Under the pieces are notes generated by a model. That model searched no databases. It worked only from the letters and a program-made list of their open reading frames with translations, and was not told where the DNA came from. The translations under genes and the position numbers were made by a program. A DNA stretch of 64,000 nucleotides from Archilochus colubris (Eukaryota > Chordata > Aves > Apodiformes > Trochilidae). The stretch is from NCBI GenBank assembly GCA_023079485.1, contig CM041092.1, positions 1,503,627-1,567,626 of the forward strand. The letters run 5' to 3'. Shown here piece by piece: positions 42,244 to 55,439 of this stretch (within the stretch, counting starts at the first letter, position 1; every line of letters begins with the position of its first letter).

Positions 42244-44904
42244 CTAAGGTGTGTGTGAGGTCAGGTGTATCAGTGATGCATCTCTTCTTGCTGTTTGGTG
42301 ATCCCATCGTATTTCAGAGGGCAGCTGTGCCCTTCATAGCCAGGATGGTACCTACAGCAGCACCACAGGAACCAAAGGCAGACAGCCTGTTGTAGGTGCT
42401 GGATTTGCCAGGGTGATGGGTTTTATCCTTAGGAGCTGGGAAACTCTTTGTCAACCCTTGGTGAAGACAGGGGACAGTCCCAGGTTCTCCCCTGGTGTGA
42501 TGGAAGCCACAGAGTGCAGGGAAAGCTCCTGGAGGAGAGTTGGGCTGCCTGATGGTTCTGCACAAGAAGAAGTGTGTGTTTGCTCAGGTAACACTGAGAA
42601 GAGCTTCAGAACACCCAAGCAGACACCCTCACAGTGGTGTGGCTGTCACCATCCTTTCCCACACACCTTTTCTGAGAGGTTTGAGGTGTTTTTTTAATTT
42701 AGTCACCTAGCAGAGCTGGAGAGCAGCTGGACTTGTGAGCACACAAACCCGCTGTGTACCTACTGCTTGTTTACAGCTTTTTTCTTTTTTTCTTGCTGGA
42801 CAATTGATATTTTTTTTCACAAGTCCATAGAAAAGCAAGTTAGCTTTGCATCAATACTGCTTTCAGCTTCCCATGGTTATTGTGTGGAAAGGATTGTCTT
42901 CCCATGAGTCATGGTTTGGGTTGTTGCCTTTGTGTTTTCACCCTCAGTTGCCTTAAGATGACTTTGCCTTTGTTCTTCATGGAACTCATTCTTGGGACTT
43001 TATGCAGAAAAAGGGAGAGGTCTGTAAAGATAGCTGTTGGTGTTTATTGTGCAGAATGCCATTTTATTAGCAAAAAAAGAAGTTAGCAGTAAGTCATAGT
43101 TCAGTTATCTCATACTTCAAAGCCTAAACTTAGGATATCAGCTCTCCAGTGTGCTGCCTCTCATCTGAAAGTGATGCAGGTTTTAACTGTGAGGAAAGGT
43201 GGGGTGTAAAACTTGGGAAACGTGAACAGGGATCTACCTAAACTTCACTGGTTTTCATATTTATTTTTTTCCAGGGAGGCTCAGTAGCTGTTTTCCTGTG
43301 CATTGTGTTCCTGGGTGACTGTTAAATATATTGATGGGCACCTTCTCCACTCTATGCAGCTCAAGTGCCTGAAACTAACTCAGTTATCATCTTTTCTTTC
43401 TATGCCACAGTTCTCATTTTCCTTAAAACAGCTCTAGTTCTATAAAAGCACCAAAACATGTGTCAATGAGTGCTGGTTTTTTCCCCCTCTCCCTTCATAC
43501 CAGTTTTAACATGGTTTAAGATCAATTTCTTTGTTACAGTTCTTGCTCTGCTCTGCATTCCAAGCACTTTTCCCCTGGCCAGCTTGGGGAGCTGAAATAC
43601 CAAATTTGTCCTGGATCAGATTGGTCAGCTGGAATTCTTTTCAAGGAGCTGTTTAAGTAGCTTAATCCAGGATTACTTGTCCCTGTCAGCATCCTCATGT
43701 AAGTGGTTCCTTTTTAATTGGCTGGTAAAACATTAACTGTGCCACTGTCAGGGTAATGGCTGGGGAGCAGTTTTTCAGCTGATTCAGATGAATGCAGTGT
43801 TCAGCCTTTACCTGGTGCATCACCGAGCATCAGGGGACAAGACAAGAAGGATTTGTTGTTAGGAAGAACAGCAAGAAGAAAGAAAAAGTTCTTTGCCTGT
43901 AGCTGTGTTGTGTATTACAAACATCTGGCTGGAGCAGAACTGTGGCAGTGAGCACCTGAAATGTGCAAACATGAGAAGCTCTGAGTGGCTGCCACTTTCT
44001 TACAGTGTGCTTTGGAATCCTAAGCAGGAGTGATATTCTTGCCTTACTGGGATTTACTGGTTGGTTTTTTTGTATTGTAGAGAAGCTTTTCTGACAATGT
44101 TCTTCACATCAGAGAGCAGCCTTTGCTCCTGACAGGATCATACCCATGTCCTGCCTGCAGCCTTCTCAGCCAGATTTCTTGCAAGGAGAGGCACGGGTCA
44201 GGTGGGTTTTTTTTGAGCTTTTCCTATTTGCAAATTTAGAAAATGTGGTTGAGGCTGAATTTAGTTAGAAAATGCTGCTTTACCTGGAAGGCTATAACTC
44301 ATTCTTTCTGAGTCATCAGCTCAGTGCTCCCCATCCCAATGCCTTTTGCACTGAACACTGGAGGGTGGGAGAGGTGGCCATGAAGAGACAAGAGAGTTCT
44401 GCAGAGAGATTGGAACAAACCCCTGGTTCTGGGAAGCACTTTGGGTAATGAATTGAAGGATTTGTAGTGTGTGAGAGAGGAACACTCACCCACCCAGTGT
44501 CTACATTGCATTTTCATGGATGTTTCCAACACATCCTCAACTTCCTGACAACATTCTTTCCCAGCCCCTTTCCTCCTGTAGCCACAGTCCTGCAGGAGCT
44601 GCCCTGGAGCTGAGGATGCTCTCCAGGGCAGCAGTGGCAGCAGGAGGGGGCTCTTGGTCCTCAGGCTCCCCCAGGTCCTGGGCTGTCACCTCCAGCACTC
44701 AGTCTGGGGGTGTGATTCCGCTTCCCATGGAGATCAGTCAGTGTGCTGTGATGTCTGTGAGAGCTGCCAAGCCCACGTGCACACACATGGATCACACCAG
44801 GGGTGTTTTTCTTTGGATCCTTTGTGTTTTGTACTTCTCTGCCTCAGACATTTGTCTTCTTCCTGAAAGAAATGCTTCAAGTACCTGGTGAATGATGATG
44901 CTGC

Positions 44905-44910
44905 AATAAA
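44905..44910 (+). terminator. Possible distal ARL5A polyadenylation signal
   Basis: AATAAA in an AT-rich context, without a strong GU-rich downstream element. It would give a 3' UTR of about 5.3 kb. Confidence 0.3.
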
Positions 44911-46861
44911 ATTTAATTCCAGAAAGTGCAGAATTATTGCTTCAGATTAATACAGAGACAGGTGAGGGCTGCCTTCCCTGGCCTCAGCACTTCTGAGATT
45001 TAAACCTCTTCATTAACTAATTTAGCTTAAACTTTTCATGAAGCTTTGTTACTCTAATCAAAGTTTGGTTGTGATTCAGCTGAGTAACTTCTCCTGAAAT
45101 TTTATCAGAGCATTCCTTGAGTTGTTTCCCCCTTGCCTACTCTGTCTTTTGAAAGATTTTCCTTGAGTTGAAGGGAAACTCACCCAGTTATTTTAATTCT
45201 TGTTGAAGAAATAAACCACAAACTTGTTCTAGAGTTGTTGGGGTGATACTGGTATGGGTGCTTGTACAGAGTGATAGATAATGTCAGAATTGCTAATTCT
45301 TGAAAAACTTCCAGTATTTATTATTCTAAGATGAAATCACGTGCCAGGATTTTACTGTCCCCATTAAATCTTTGATGTGTTGAGGTGAAACTTCTCCAGC
45401 AGAGGGAAGATTTCTGTCCCCAGTCTGGGGTTATCTTGGTGTCACTGGGGTGAACTGGGCTGTTCTGCCCAGCCTGAGCTGAGGGGCTTTGTACTGGGAG
45501 GTGGCATTTGAGACAAGTTTGGTGAGGAGTCTGTGCTTGGTGGTTTGAAAGAGAATGGAAATGAAAATGAATGGTGAAATGTTCTTTTTCCTGTGGACAC
45601 TGCTGAACCCCAGGGCTGTTGCTGCTCCTGTGTGTTCCCTGCAGCCCTGGGAGCAGTGGGGGGGTTTCTCAGAAAGCAAAAGAAATTAAACCAAAAGACT
45701 GAACTTACCCTGCTGCTGTACTTGAAGGAGTTAATACTGGACTGGTTGCTTTATTTCTGACTGGGCAGTGCTGTATCCAGTTGGTAACCTTGCTTGGCTT
45801 TGCTGTTAAGTAATGTGCCCAGGCAGCTGATGTCATTAACTGAGTTTTGGGTAATAAGGAAATGCAGCAGCCCCTCTGTTGGATGCTGTAACATGGCAAA
45901 ATGCTTTTCCTCACTCTTCATCCTCCTGGCTCCAGTTCTGGTGGGTTTAGCCCGGGGTTCCTCTGCACTCCCCACTCCACAGGCTGTGGCTCTGCCTCCT
46001 GTCCCCTCAGTGCTGCCTGGGATCTGCAGATCACTACATAAAAAATTCATCCAAAAGAAGTAGTGTGGAAAGTTTTTATTCCGGGATGGTTTTAGCATTA
46101 AACACCTTGATTCTGTTCATTGTGCACAAAAAAAAAAAAATTAAAATAAAATCAATGTTTGCTGCTGCTGAACTTTGACCATTGAACTGCACCCAACAAC
46201 TGAGTGTCTGGGGCAGAGCTGCCCTGAGCCTGGGCTTGGGGTGTGATTCTGTAAATAGACTTTTTAACACAAAATGCTGTTACTTTTGGGCTTGGTTGGT
46301 TTTTGGTTTTTTCCCCCTCTTGCCAGTATGAAAGTTAAGGACTGCTGTGTTCTCTCTAATTGTTTGGGGTTTTTTTATAAATGAAAACATAATGTAACAC
46401 TCTTTTGATCTTGTTACCACTTTGAGAATTACAGGTTGCATCATTACTCCTGTTGCACAGTCTCTGGTTTATTCTCTCTGAATGTGGCTCTTTCACAGAA
46501 GGTTGAATTAGATGCAAAACTTCAGAACAGTCAATGCCTTGAGAGCTAATTCCTCTCACTAACTTCTCTTGTTCTGTCTTGCTTTTTGCCCCTGATCCTT
46601 CAGCATTGAGAGGCCAAGTGTGGATGTGTGTGTCTTTCTCTAGGGGTCATGTACTGGGGTCATGCAAAGAGATGCAGATCATGGAATAATAAAAATGAAA
46701 ACTCTCTGAATTTTTTGTACATAAAGATTTAGGCTAAAAGCTGCTGCAGGCTTGCTTCCCAGGTCCTTGTTCTCTTGAATCCTGACAGCCCCCCCTGTTC
46801 CCTGTGTGTCTTGCTCTGAAAGATGAATTAATGGATGCATATTAGAGCTGTGTAAACAACT

Positions 46862-46867
46862 AATAAA
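46862..46867 (+). terminator. AATAAA with GT-rich downstream sequence, owner unclear
   Basis: AATAAA is followed by CCTGTTTGTATT. It could serve a very long ARL5A 3' UTR or an unannotated transcript. Another AATAAA lies at 47175. Confidence 0.25.
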
Positions 46868-46952
46868 CCTGTTTGTATTAACTTGGTCAGATAACTGCTT
46901 CATTTTAGACTCACCATGGTGTTTACAGAGTAAGCTTGACAACCTCTTTTTC

Positions 46953-46974
46953 ATATATATATATATATATATAA
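46953..46974. repeat. (TA)n microsatellite
   Basis: About eleven AT dinucleotides in a row. Confidence 0.95.
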
Positions 46975-48799
46975 TGGTAATAATTCTGAATTTATTTAGT
47001 GTACCAAGTTTTGCCAGTGTAGCTGCTCCTGGCCTTGTTTCTAAATGCTGGCTTGTGCTGCTGTTTGGTGTCACCCCTGCAGTGATGGGTGATGGATGGG
47101 TGATGGGTGCTCAGCCAGGGGGTGCTGGTGGCCTCAGGGGTGCTGAGCTGGCACCACATGGGGCTGCCCGTGCCAATAAATCTTCTCTCACTCTCTCAAA
47201 ACAGATTTTTTTCTGATTTTACACAACAACCAGTTGTATACAGAGTACTAAGCAACAAATAACCCAATTGCTTTGTGTGGTTGAGGAGTGTTTGGTTTTT
47301 ATAAATATTTATTTGTTTGTTTTTTAAAGGCTTTAAGTTAATTTGACAACAAATCTGAGCAGTGTTTTGAGCAGGATGTGTGGAATCTCTTGCTCCAAGA
47401 TGCCAAAGGAGAGTTCACACTGCAGTGAGCAGGGAAGCTGGGAAATGAAGGAGAGTCTTGAGCTTTCCCTGACACAGAAATCTTCGTAAGGACTTCCAAT
47501 ATCTTATTTTTCAGCCAGACTTTCCTGGAAAGCCTCAGGAAGGACAGTGAGAAGGACTAGTAGTTTCTTCAGAAAATATTAACCAAACGTTAACATTTCT
47601 GGAGCTTTTCACCTGCTCCAGACAGAAACCCTGCAGTGCACGGATTGTGAGTCACTGAATTTTGAAGTTACCCGTTTTGTGTTCCTTTTTTATATATATG
47701 TAAGGCCTTCAGGTGGTCTGAGGTGGGCATTTTAGGTAGGAGACCTCTTTGGGTATTTTTTCCTGGTTCTGCCAGCAGTGAGCCCAGTCCAGTCCAGTTG
47801 TGGCTGCTGAATCCCAGCCTTGCTCACCCTCTGGGTGTTCTGTGTGCTGAGGGGCTGCTGCAGCCTGGTTTATCTCAGGTCTGAGGACTCTTCTCTACAG
47901 GAGATCTCCTGCATCTTCACATCCTATGGACATGAGCAGCCTGAACCCAGCCAGAAGAGTTTTCCCACCATGTGTTTAACCATTAATTAATAACTGCTGG
48001 TGCATTTAAAGAGAATCCCGGGATAATGCACAAAAAAAAAAAAAAGTGTGTGTTGGTAAGTGAGGTAGCTCCTAGCTGGGATAGGGTGGGACAGTCCCAG
48101 CCTCTGTCCCATCCTGAGCTCAGCAGAGGGGTGAGAGCTGCAGAGGAGAGGGGGGAGGCAGTCAGAGGGTACCTGGGGTTCAGCTGATTGGAGATTTTCA
48201 GGGCAACCTCATTTCTGTCTTGTGGAGAGCAAGAGCTTCCCCTGGGTTGTGACCAGTGGGTTTCTCCTCGCAGCCCTCAGGCAGAGCCAGCTCAGCTTTG
48301 CAGGCTGAGTAATTTCCCCCAAAGCTGCAGGTGTGATGCTGAGGATGTGATGTGCTGGAGATGTACAGAGACAGAGCAATCAGAACTCTTGTTTCTCTGG
48401 TTTTGGGGGTTTTTGGTGGGCACAGGTTTATCCAGGGCACTCTGCACTCCTCTTCCCAAGCTGCTGCAAAGGATCCCTTGCTCTGGCTCCACCTTGGGCT
48501 GCTTCCTTCCAGAGAGGCCAGATGGGGGCAGGATCCTCCTTTTTATCACCAAATACTTCAAGCTAAAAGATTTTTAAGTGAGTTTTGCTAAACCCAAGTC
48601 AGCCACACACTCCAAACCTGCATTGCCACCCAAAGACCTCCCCATCCCTCTTCCTCTCTTGCAGCACCACAAATGTCAGCGTGGGGCTTGGGAACCCAAA
48701 TGTGATAAAACCACTTTTATGGGTAACGTTCTGAATAACTTACAGCTACATCAGCATGGCTCAGACCACTTGGATATTTTTTTTTTTTGGCACTGTTAA

Positions 48800-48965
48800 A
48801 GGGCTGGGTTAGGTGTTGAGGAGAGGTTTCAGAGCCCTGGAGATGGGATGCTGAGGGACATGGGGCAGGGGTGGCCCTGGCAGTGCTGGGGTGATGGTTG
48901 GACTGGGTGATCTCAAAGGTTTTTTCCAGTGTCTGAGATGCCAGGGATGGGTCCAGAGCCACAAC
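48800..48965 (+). mobile_element. CR1-like 3' fragment, diverged
   Basis: GGATGCTGAGGGACATGGGG, GATGGTTGGACTGGGTGATC and TCAAAGGTTTTTTCCAG resemble the sense CR1 3' UTR. Terminal octamers are degenerate, so subfamily and limits are uncertain. Confidence 0.6.
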
Positions 48966-50300
48966 ACAATGTGAGGAGTTCAGGGCTGGGGTGGTGGGTC
49001 TGGAGCATCTGGTGCCCAGGGCAGAGGCTGGGAGGAAAAAACCCAAAACAACTGATGCTTTGAGGGGCAGTGTCTGGAGGAAGCAGCTGTAGCAGCCCTG
49101 ATTTTTATCAGCTGGAGTAACAATTAAAGTGACATTCAACAAAGCTGGGGTTTCAGTCCTCCAGGAATTCACACATAAACTCATTTTTATTCTGGTTTAA
49201 CATGAATGAATGTTAAAACACAACTAACTTCCCTCCACTCCTATTTTATTCTGGTAAATCTCCAGCTTTGAGCTGCGTGGGCTTGCTCTGCAGCTCAGGG
49301 GCTTTGCCAGCTTTGTGTCCTTTAAGCATTCGTGGTGGGAATCCTGGTGGTGGGAATCCTGCTCCTGCTGGAATTTTTATAACTGATTTTTCCTCTTTTT
49401 TAACTGAGTTTTCCTCTAGAGCTGGAGCCTGACAGCTTTCAGCTGGCCCTGCATTACAAACCCAGAGTTAGCCCTGCCTGGTGCCACTCCTGGCTTTGTA
49501 CCCTATCAGCTTCCCCCTAAATCATCAGCTGAATGTGCTGCTAAAAACTGAGTCACCTCTCAGCCCAAATAAATGCTGACAATGTCCCAGAGCCATTGAA
49601 TGATCTGGTCTGAATGGCAGTAACCCCTTCCTCAAGTTAGGTTTTATACCTTGGGATGAGCTTTTACCCCAGGCTGTCACACAGCACTTCCCCAGGGATG
49701 TTGCTGCTCTCGTTCTGTGCCTTATAAAAAAGTCTCCTTTTAGTAAATTTGAAAGGGATTTGTTTTCTGGTGTTCCTAAGCAGTGGAGGAGATGGGCTGC
49801 TGTTGAACAGATGGGTTTTGCTGCCTTTCAACAGGCAGTTTCAGTGCAGGAAGAACTCCACTCAGACCTCAAAATTATTTACTTGCTTTTCAGTGTTGCA
49901 GCCAAAAAAAAAACCACAAAACATTAAAACATTCAACAAGCTGAATAAAGAAAAACATTTCTTCCACTCTTGTTGCTCAGAAATCTGTGGGCTGAAAAAC
50001 ACTCTTGCAAGAGTTAGGTGGCTTTAGAATCTTCCCTGTGTGTTTGATATTCCAACACTCCTGACCTGCTGTGGGCTGGGAGCTGCTCGTGCCCCACTGC
50101 CTGAGCAGCAGTTTTTGTCCCAGAGCTGCTGTGTTTGCAGTGATGTGGTGTTTAGGTTTTCATTGGTGTCCTTTGCAAGGTGCTGGCAGAGGAACACACA
50201 CCCACTGCAGCTGGAGATGGCTTGTAAGGGAAAGGGGTGGCACTTGGTGTAACCCGTGTCTGTGATTATCACACTTCAGACTGTGAGGGGAATGACTGCA

Positions 50301-50426
50301 CCATCCCATCCCATCCCATCCCATCCCATCCCATCCCATCCCATCCCATCCCATCCCATCCCATCCCATCCCATCCCATCCCATCCCATCCCATCCCATC
50401 CTTCAGCATCCCATCCCATCCCATCC
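50301..50426. repeat. (CCATC)n pentanucleotide satellite
   Basis: Twenty uninterrupted CCATC units fill 50301-50400. A CTTCAG interruption follows, then a few more units to 50426. Open frames in it (IPSHP and GMGWD repeats) are artefacts of the satellite. Confidence 0.98.
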
Positions 50427-50498
50427 TTCAGCAGCCCTCAGGAGCATCCCCAGAGAACATGCTCAAGCTTAGCAAGATCTGTCAGAAAACATTCCCAA

Positions 50499-50637
50499 AT
50501 CCATGGAATCATGGAATGGTTTGTGTGGGAAGGGACCTTACAGACCATCCTGTTCCCACCTCCCACCAGCCCAGGCTGCTCCAAGCCCCATCCCACCTGG
50601 CTCCAAACACTCCCAGGGATGGGGCAGCCCCAGATTC
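50499..50637 (-). mobile_element. CR1 LINE 3' fragment, antisense
   Basis: It starts with CATGGAATCATGGAATGGTT, the reverse complement of the CR1 octamer end, and continues GGGAAGGGACCTTACAGACC and CCCAGGGATGGGGCAGCCCC. It is about 140 bp long, 5'-truncated, and lies about 70 bp after the CCATC satellite. Confidence 0.85.
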
Positions 50638-52059
50638 AGAGTAAGTTGTCTCCCTCCCCCAGATTCAGTGTGCCCCATGCTGATGCTCCCTGCCTTGGGG
50701 TGACAAGCACAGCCTCTGCACCTCCTTCCTGCCGATGAGAAGGCGGCAGCCCAGCCTCCACGGGGATGGTCGGCTGCCTGGAGGCTGCAGGGCTCATCTC
50801 TGCCACAGCCAGGGTAATTCTGCAGCTGCTTCTGTCCGTTCCCACCTCATGATGCTGCTTTATAAAAAGCCCCATGAAGTCATCAGGAGTTCAGCCTCCC
50901 ATGGAATCGTTTGCAAGGAAAGGAGCTGCCAGACAAACTGAAATGAGAAGTATTTAACAAATAAACGTTTCCTCCCCCTTTTCTCTCTTAACTGTAGAGA
51001 AAAAGAAAATGCATCAAGAAACCTGAGTGATTTTTGACAGGTGAATGAGACACTTGAAAAGATCTGTAGAGGGGACTGAGCAGGAGTGCACCCCACAGGT
51101 GTGGGCAGGAGGGGACAGGGACGCTGGGGGGGACAGGGGAAGGTGGCAGGACCACAGCATCCCACAACACCAGGGCAGGGCTTGGAGGTTTGCAGCTGAT
51201 GGTGTGAACTGAAAAGGCCTTGGAGCTAAGGGGGAAGGAAAGAAATCATTGCCTGGGGGCTGAGTTTCAGCTCTGGAATCTGTTCTGTCCCTGGCTGTTC
51301 CATTTTGTTCTGTCCTGGCTGCTCTCCAAGGAAGATCCCTTCTGTATGTCACCAAGAAGGTGATGGTAGCTCAGGAGCTCCTCCTGAAGCCCCAGCGCTG
51401 AGGACATTGGTTTTATGACTGGCATCCTGCCAGGTGAGGCAGGGGGACATCAGCCTTGCTTTTTGTGCCATTAAATGTCACTTTATTGCCTGCAGGCCTG
51501 AGGTGCCACCTCCTGCTGCAGCTGAGCCAGGAGCAGCAGCAGGTTCTCCTCCTGGCTGCCTGGGGTGCTGTTAATAATAGTCCAGGGAAGAATTCCTGAT
51601 GGAGGCTGTTGTGTTAATGACCTCTGTGTTGTGTTAATGACCTTTCAGGGAGCCTGCTGCCTCTGGGAACTGCTTCTGCAAAGTCTGACCGGCCACAGCC
51701 AGGGAATAGTCCTGATATTTCGTGGGAGATTGTATTTCAGGATATGAGATACCATCCCAGCAATGCAGGGCAGGAATGCTGAGCATGCTGCAATCTTTCC
51801 CCCTGGTTTTACAGCTGGAGCTGTTAAGTAACCTTTCCTATGAATCTGTCCCATTTAGAGAGCAGAGCAATAGAGAAACTTCAAAAAGGGGCTCTCAGAC
51901 ACTGGTGAGACTTTGCTGGAGGCTGTGAGGTTGAAATTTAGCCATGTGTGCTCCAGCCTGTTCCTTCCTCAGCATCCTCCAGGGCAAGGGGCTGCAGACA
52001 TGGGAACTGGATGGATGGGGAGATTTAGTTGTGGTATTTCTTGAGTATACTCTTGTATA

Positions 52060-52115
52060 TATACTTCTTATATATATATATACACACTTATATGTATATA
52101 CTTATGTATATACTT
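52060..52115. repeat. Imperfect TA-rich microsatellite
   Basis: TATATATATA runs with ACACAC and TATG interruptions. Confidence 0.85.
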
Positions 52116-53845
52116 CTTTTGTAGCTGCTTTTGTGATCTTGCCTTGGGTGACTCTTTCAGAAGACTCTGTCTCTCCTTAACTCCAGGTTTGTTTTTCCAT
52201 CTGCTCTGGGGACTCATTTGCAAAATAGGGGAGAGAGAAGGGCCCAGGGGGAGAGGGATTGAGTGGCAGCACATGAGGACACTTTACAAGAACCTTTACA
52301 AATGAACCCTGAATCTGAAAAACCCTTGGACTACTGAGATATCATCAGGAAGGCTGAAGCAGCACTTCATTTGCTCAAGAAAAGGAAAAAAAAAGTTAGA
52401 GAGACTGTTATCTCAATCACCCCTTCCTATTGTGGCTTTGTTGCCTTTCTGGAAGGAAGCACATCCTTGGAGAAAAAGGCATGGGGAGCTAAGTGGTAAA
52501 TATTTGGTTTATTCTGATTTCACCCAGGGCACCAACATCTTTCAATAATATCAGTGCAGCTGCTGAACTGTAAAGGCAGCAGAAGTGAGTGCAGAATAAT
52601 CAGACTGCTCACAAGTTCTGCAGAAGGCAGAGAGTGTGAGCAGCCCTGTCCCTGTATCCCAAGGGATTTATGACAGGGAGGGATTTATCCTATAGCTCTG
52701 TTTGTCCACACATTTACCAGCTGCTGCTGGGCTGTTATGGAAAGTTGGCAATGCTGTTCAAAGCCACATGAAACTTTCCTGCTGCCAAGTTTTGTTAGAA
52801 GTAATACACTTAATGTGAAGGCTTAATAAGTGATCTGGATGTGGACTGGGGTATAAAGGAACCTGGGCTGGCTTCTGAATTCTCAAGAAATCTTTACAGC
52901 TCAGCTCCATAAGAAACCACAACAACTCTGACTTCCCTGTGGAGCTCTGCTGAGTTCAGTCCTGAAGCTGGGGATGAATGCACAGGTACTGAAGCTAAGG
53001 GACAGGCTTGGAAACTGGAGGCCAAATTCAGCTGCCATGGAGAGAGAAAACTGGACCAGGTCCAGCAGCATTTTGGCTCCTGTGGTGGAGCAGTTCCTGG
53101 GTGTGCACCTGCAGAGCAGCCCCAGTGTGCAGAGGGGATCTCTGGCTCTCAATCATGGATCAAGATTGGCAACAGTGGTAATAATAATTAAAAAGTTTGT
53201 CAAGAGATAAAAGGTCTGGGTTATCTTCACTGCATAGTTACAAGGCAGAGGCTTGCCCAAAGGGACAAGTGTTGGAGACAGAACAAGAACTGAAATTCTG
53301 GCTGACAGTCCTGGCTTTTCACTGGCATTTACAGCTGATATTTCTACCTCTGCTCTAAAAATATATAACTTTATTTATCTTCTAACTAGAAGGAAGAAGA
53401 AGAGAATAGAAAAGAACCTCCTCTTCCTTCCCTAGTTCATATTGACACAGTATTCTGAAAACTGGAAATTTTGGGCTACAGATGGAAGTGCTGTACCTGA
53501 GCTTACCCTGTGCTAGGAAATCTGACTGAGAAGAGCAGTGCTGGGTTTGTGCTCTGGATGTTCCTCTGCTGTGTCTCCTGTCTGCCCCGTGCCTGGGAGA
53601 AAAGTCCTGTTGCTGTCTTGGGAAGATTAGCAGGAGAGATAAATTAGGCTGTTTGACATCATCTTGTTGATAAATGTTTTCTTTTAAGACTCCCAAAGGA
53701 CCAGAGTAAAGAACAGTGGAGGCTGTGACAGATGCTGTCATGTGAGGAGAGCTGCTCTCCATGCCAGGGACCAGAAATGGTTGGGACATGACAGAAATGG
53801 TGGGACAAAATGAACAAAACGAGGCTGCTGCTGACTGCTAATTAG

Positions 53846-53855
53846 CTATAAATAG
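53846..53855 (+). promoter_or_regulatory. Perfect MEF2 consensus site
   Basis: CTATAAATAG matches the MEF2 consensus YTAWWWWTAR at every position. It lies 6.6 kb upstream of the NEB start codon, where a muscle enhancer would not be surprising. Assignment to NEB is inference. Confidence 0.35.
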
Positions 53856-53970
53856 CTTGTGGCAACACCCAGGATCTGCACTGGGATTTTCTGTCTCCTG
53901 CATTGGGGTTTTTTTTAATCTTATCCCAATTTTTGAATTTCTACCACTAGTTGGAAGGTTAGGTTGAGGT

Positions 53971-54576
53971 GTGCATTTGTTCAGTAGATCTCTCTTTGCT
54001 TCATGGTCTCTCATCATGAAAATAACATTAACAAATACTGAGCATCTTGTTCACAGCCTTTTCAGTTTGGGTTTGTCTGGGATGTTCCCTCTTGATTCAC
54101 TGTTTGAACCCAATTCTGACCATGATTTGTGTGGCCAAGGAAAGGAACTGCAGCTGGTGGGTGGATTTAGAGATATAACTGCAGCAAGGCACAAGTGGTT
54201 CCCTCTGAGTTCAAATAACACTTTAGATAAAGAAGTGTGGGGTGGGGATTTTGAATGCTGCACCTTGATGGGAGATGAGGTGGGAAGGGAAACAACTTGG
54301 TCATTTATTTATTTTTTTTTCCTAATGCTCTTCTGCACTGAAACTGTCAGTCCTCAAGCACTGGGCATAAGTTTATTTGGATTTTATTTTGCAGCTTGGA
54401 CCTGTCAGAAAAAAAAAGTGATTGCAATTTTGTTCTGTGGAGGGAGGCACAGGAAGGCAGTGAACAGAAGCTTGTCCTCTAGACAGATTTCTTACCCAGA
54501 GCATCTGATCAGGGAGGTGACAGCTCTTCTCTGGCCAGAACCATCAGGATGCATGCAGCACCTTTTGGGTTCATAG
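53971..54576 (+). other. 201-codon open frame, unrecognised
   Basis: The frame reads MHLFSRSLFASWSLIMKITL at its start and runs to a TAG at 54574. It has hydrophobic stretches (SFIYFFFLMLF) that come from a T-rich tract. No known domain, no splice sites of note and no repeat match that I can see. Probably chance. Confidence 0.1.
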
Positions 54577-55439
54577 CAATAATCCTTTCTTTCCTCCTCT
54601 TCCAGCAAAGTCTTTTTGACTCATGGCAATGTTCTTCATGGTTGGTTTGCACACCCAACACCTCCTTACTTCTGCTGCTTCTTGCCCTCTATGAACCTGT
54701 CAGTATCAAAAAATAAACATGAAATTAAGACACCTTGGATGATTTACTCCTGGCATTTTGACTGCATGGCCTCCAAGTATTTTATCTGTTATGACCTAAT
54801 ATTTTCTATTAATACTTTAAGAAAGAGGATGAGCAGCAGCACAGTGAAAAGTGAAGTTCATCTTGTAAGAATATTTATCCTTTCCTAAAAAACCCACCAC
54901 GTCTGAATGGTAGTTCCATGTAAAAAAAATAATATTTGCTAGTATGTGTCTCAGCTGGATATGCAACAAGGATAAGAAAATGTATCTTGACCTTATTGCT
55001 TTTACAAACACGTAGGCATTATTCTTGCATTTCTGATTCCAAAGAACAGGATTGAAGGAAACTGCTTTTTCTTGAGTTTGTGTTTTTTTTATATTCTTAG
55101 TGAGTTAATTAGTCAGCTGCTATTGAGCTCAGGACTCATTCCTCATTGGGTACTGACTTGTTTCCTGTCTTCAGGAATCATCACAAAACTTCATCATCAA
55201 GTCCACCTGGGATCTAGGCACCACCTGGTAGCCAAGCATGTGCAGAGTCTCACCCTGGGAAGTGTTCTTTGGGGAAAAATAGGAGGTAATTGTCTGCTAC
55301 CATGTTCAGGCATGTGTGAGAGTCTTTAAATTGTCCTGGCACTGTCCTGATGGGATTCCTGCCCCTGGGAAGAGCTCATGGGTCATTCCCAACTTACCAA
55401 GGCCCAATAAATAGTGGGTAACTGTAACTCCTGTAAGAA

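Larger units (their letters stand above)
39578..44930 (+). other. ARL5A: ARL5A 3' UTR, extent uncertain
   Basis: AT-rich sequence without an exon follows the stop codon. Possible ends are the AATAAA motifs at 42238, 44905 or 46862. I give the 44905 signal as the limit, but a shorter or longer form is equally possible. T-rich tracts lie at about 40510-40635 and A-rich tracts near 41637-41655. No repeat element is recognised. Confidence 0.35.

Noticed and set aside
50160..50738. Frames with IPSHP and GMGWD repeats
   Set aside because: They read the CCATC pentanucleotide satellite, which is open in several frames because the unit holds no stop.
52852..52857. TATAAA as the NEB promoter
   Set aside because: The box is well formed (GGGGTATAAAGG), but no splice donor, E-box cluster or other support was found downstream.
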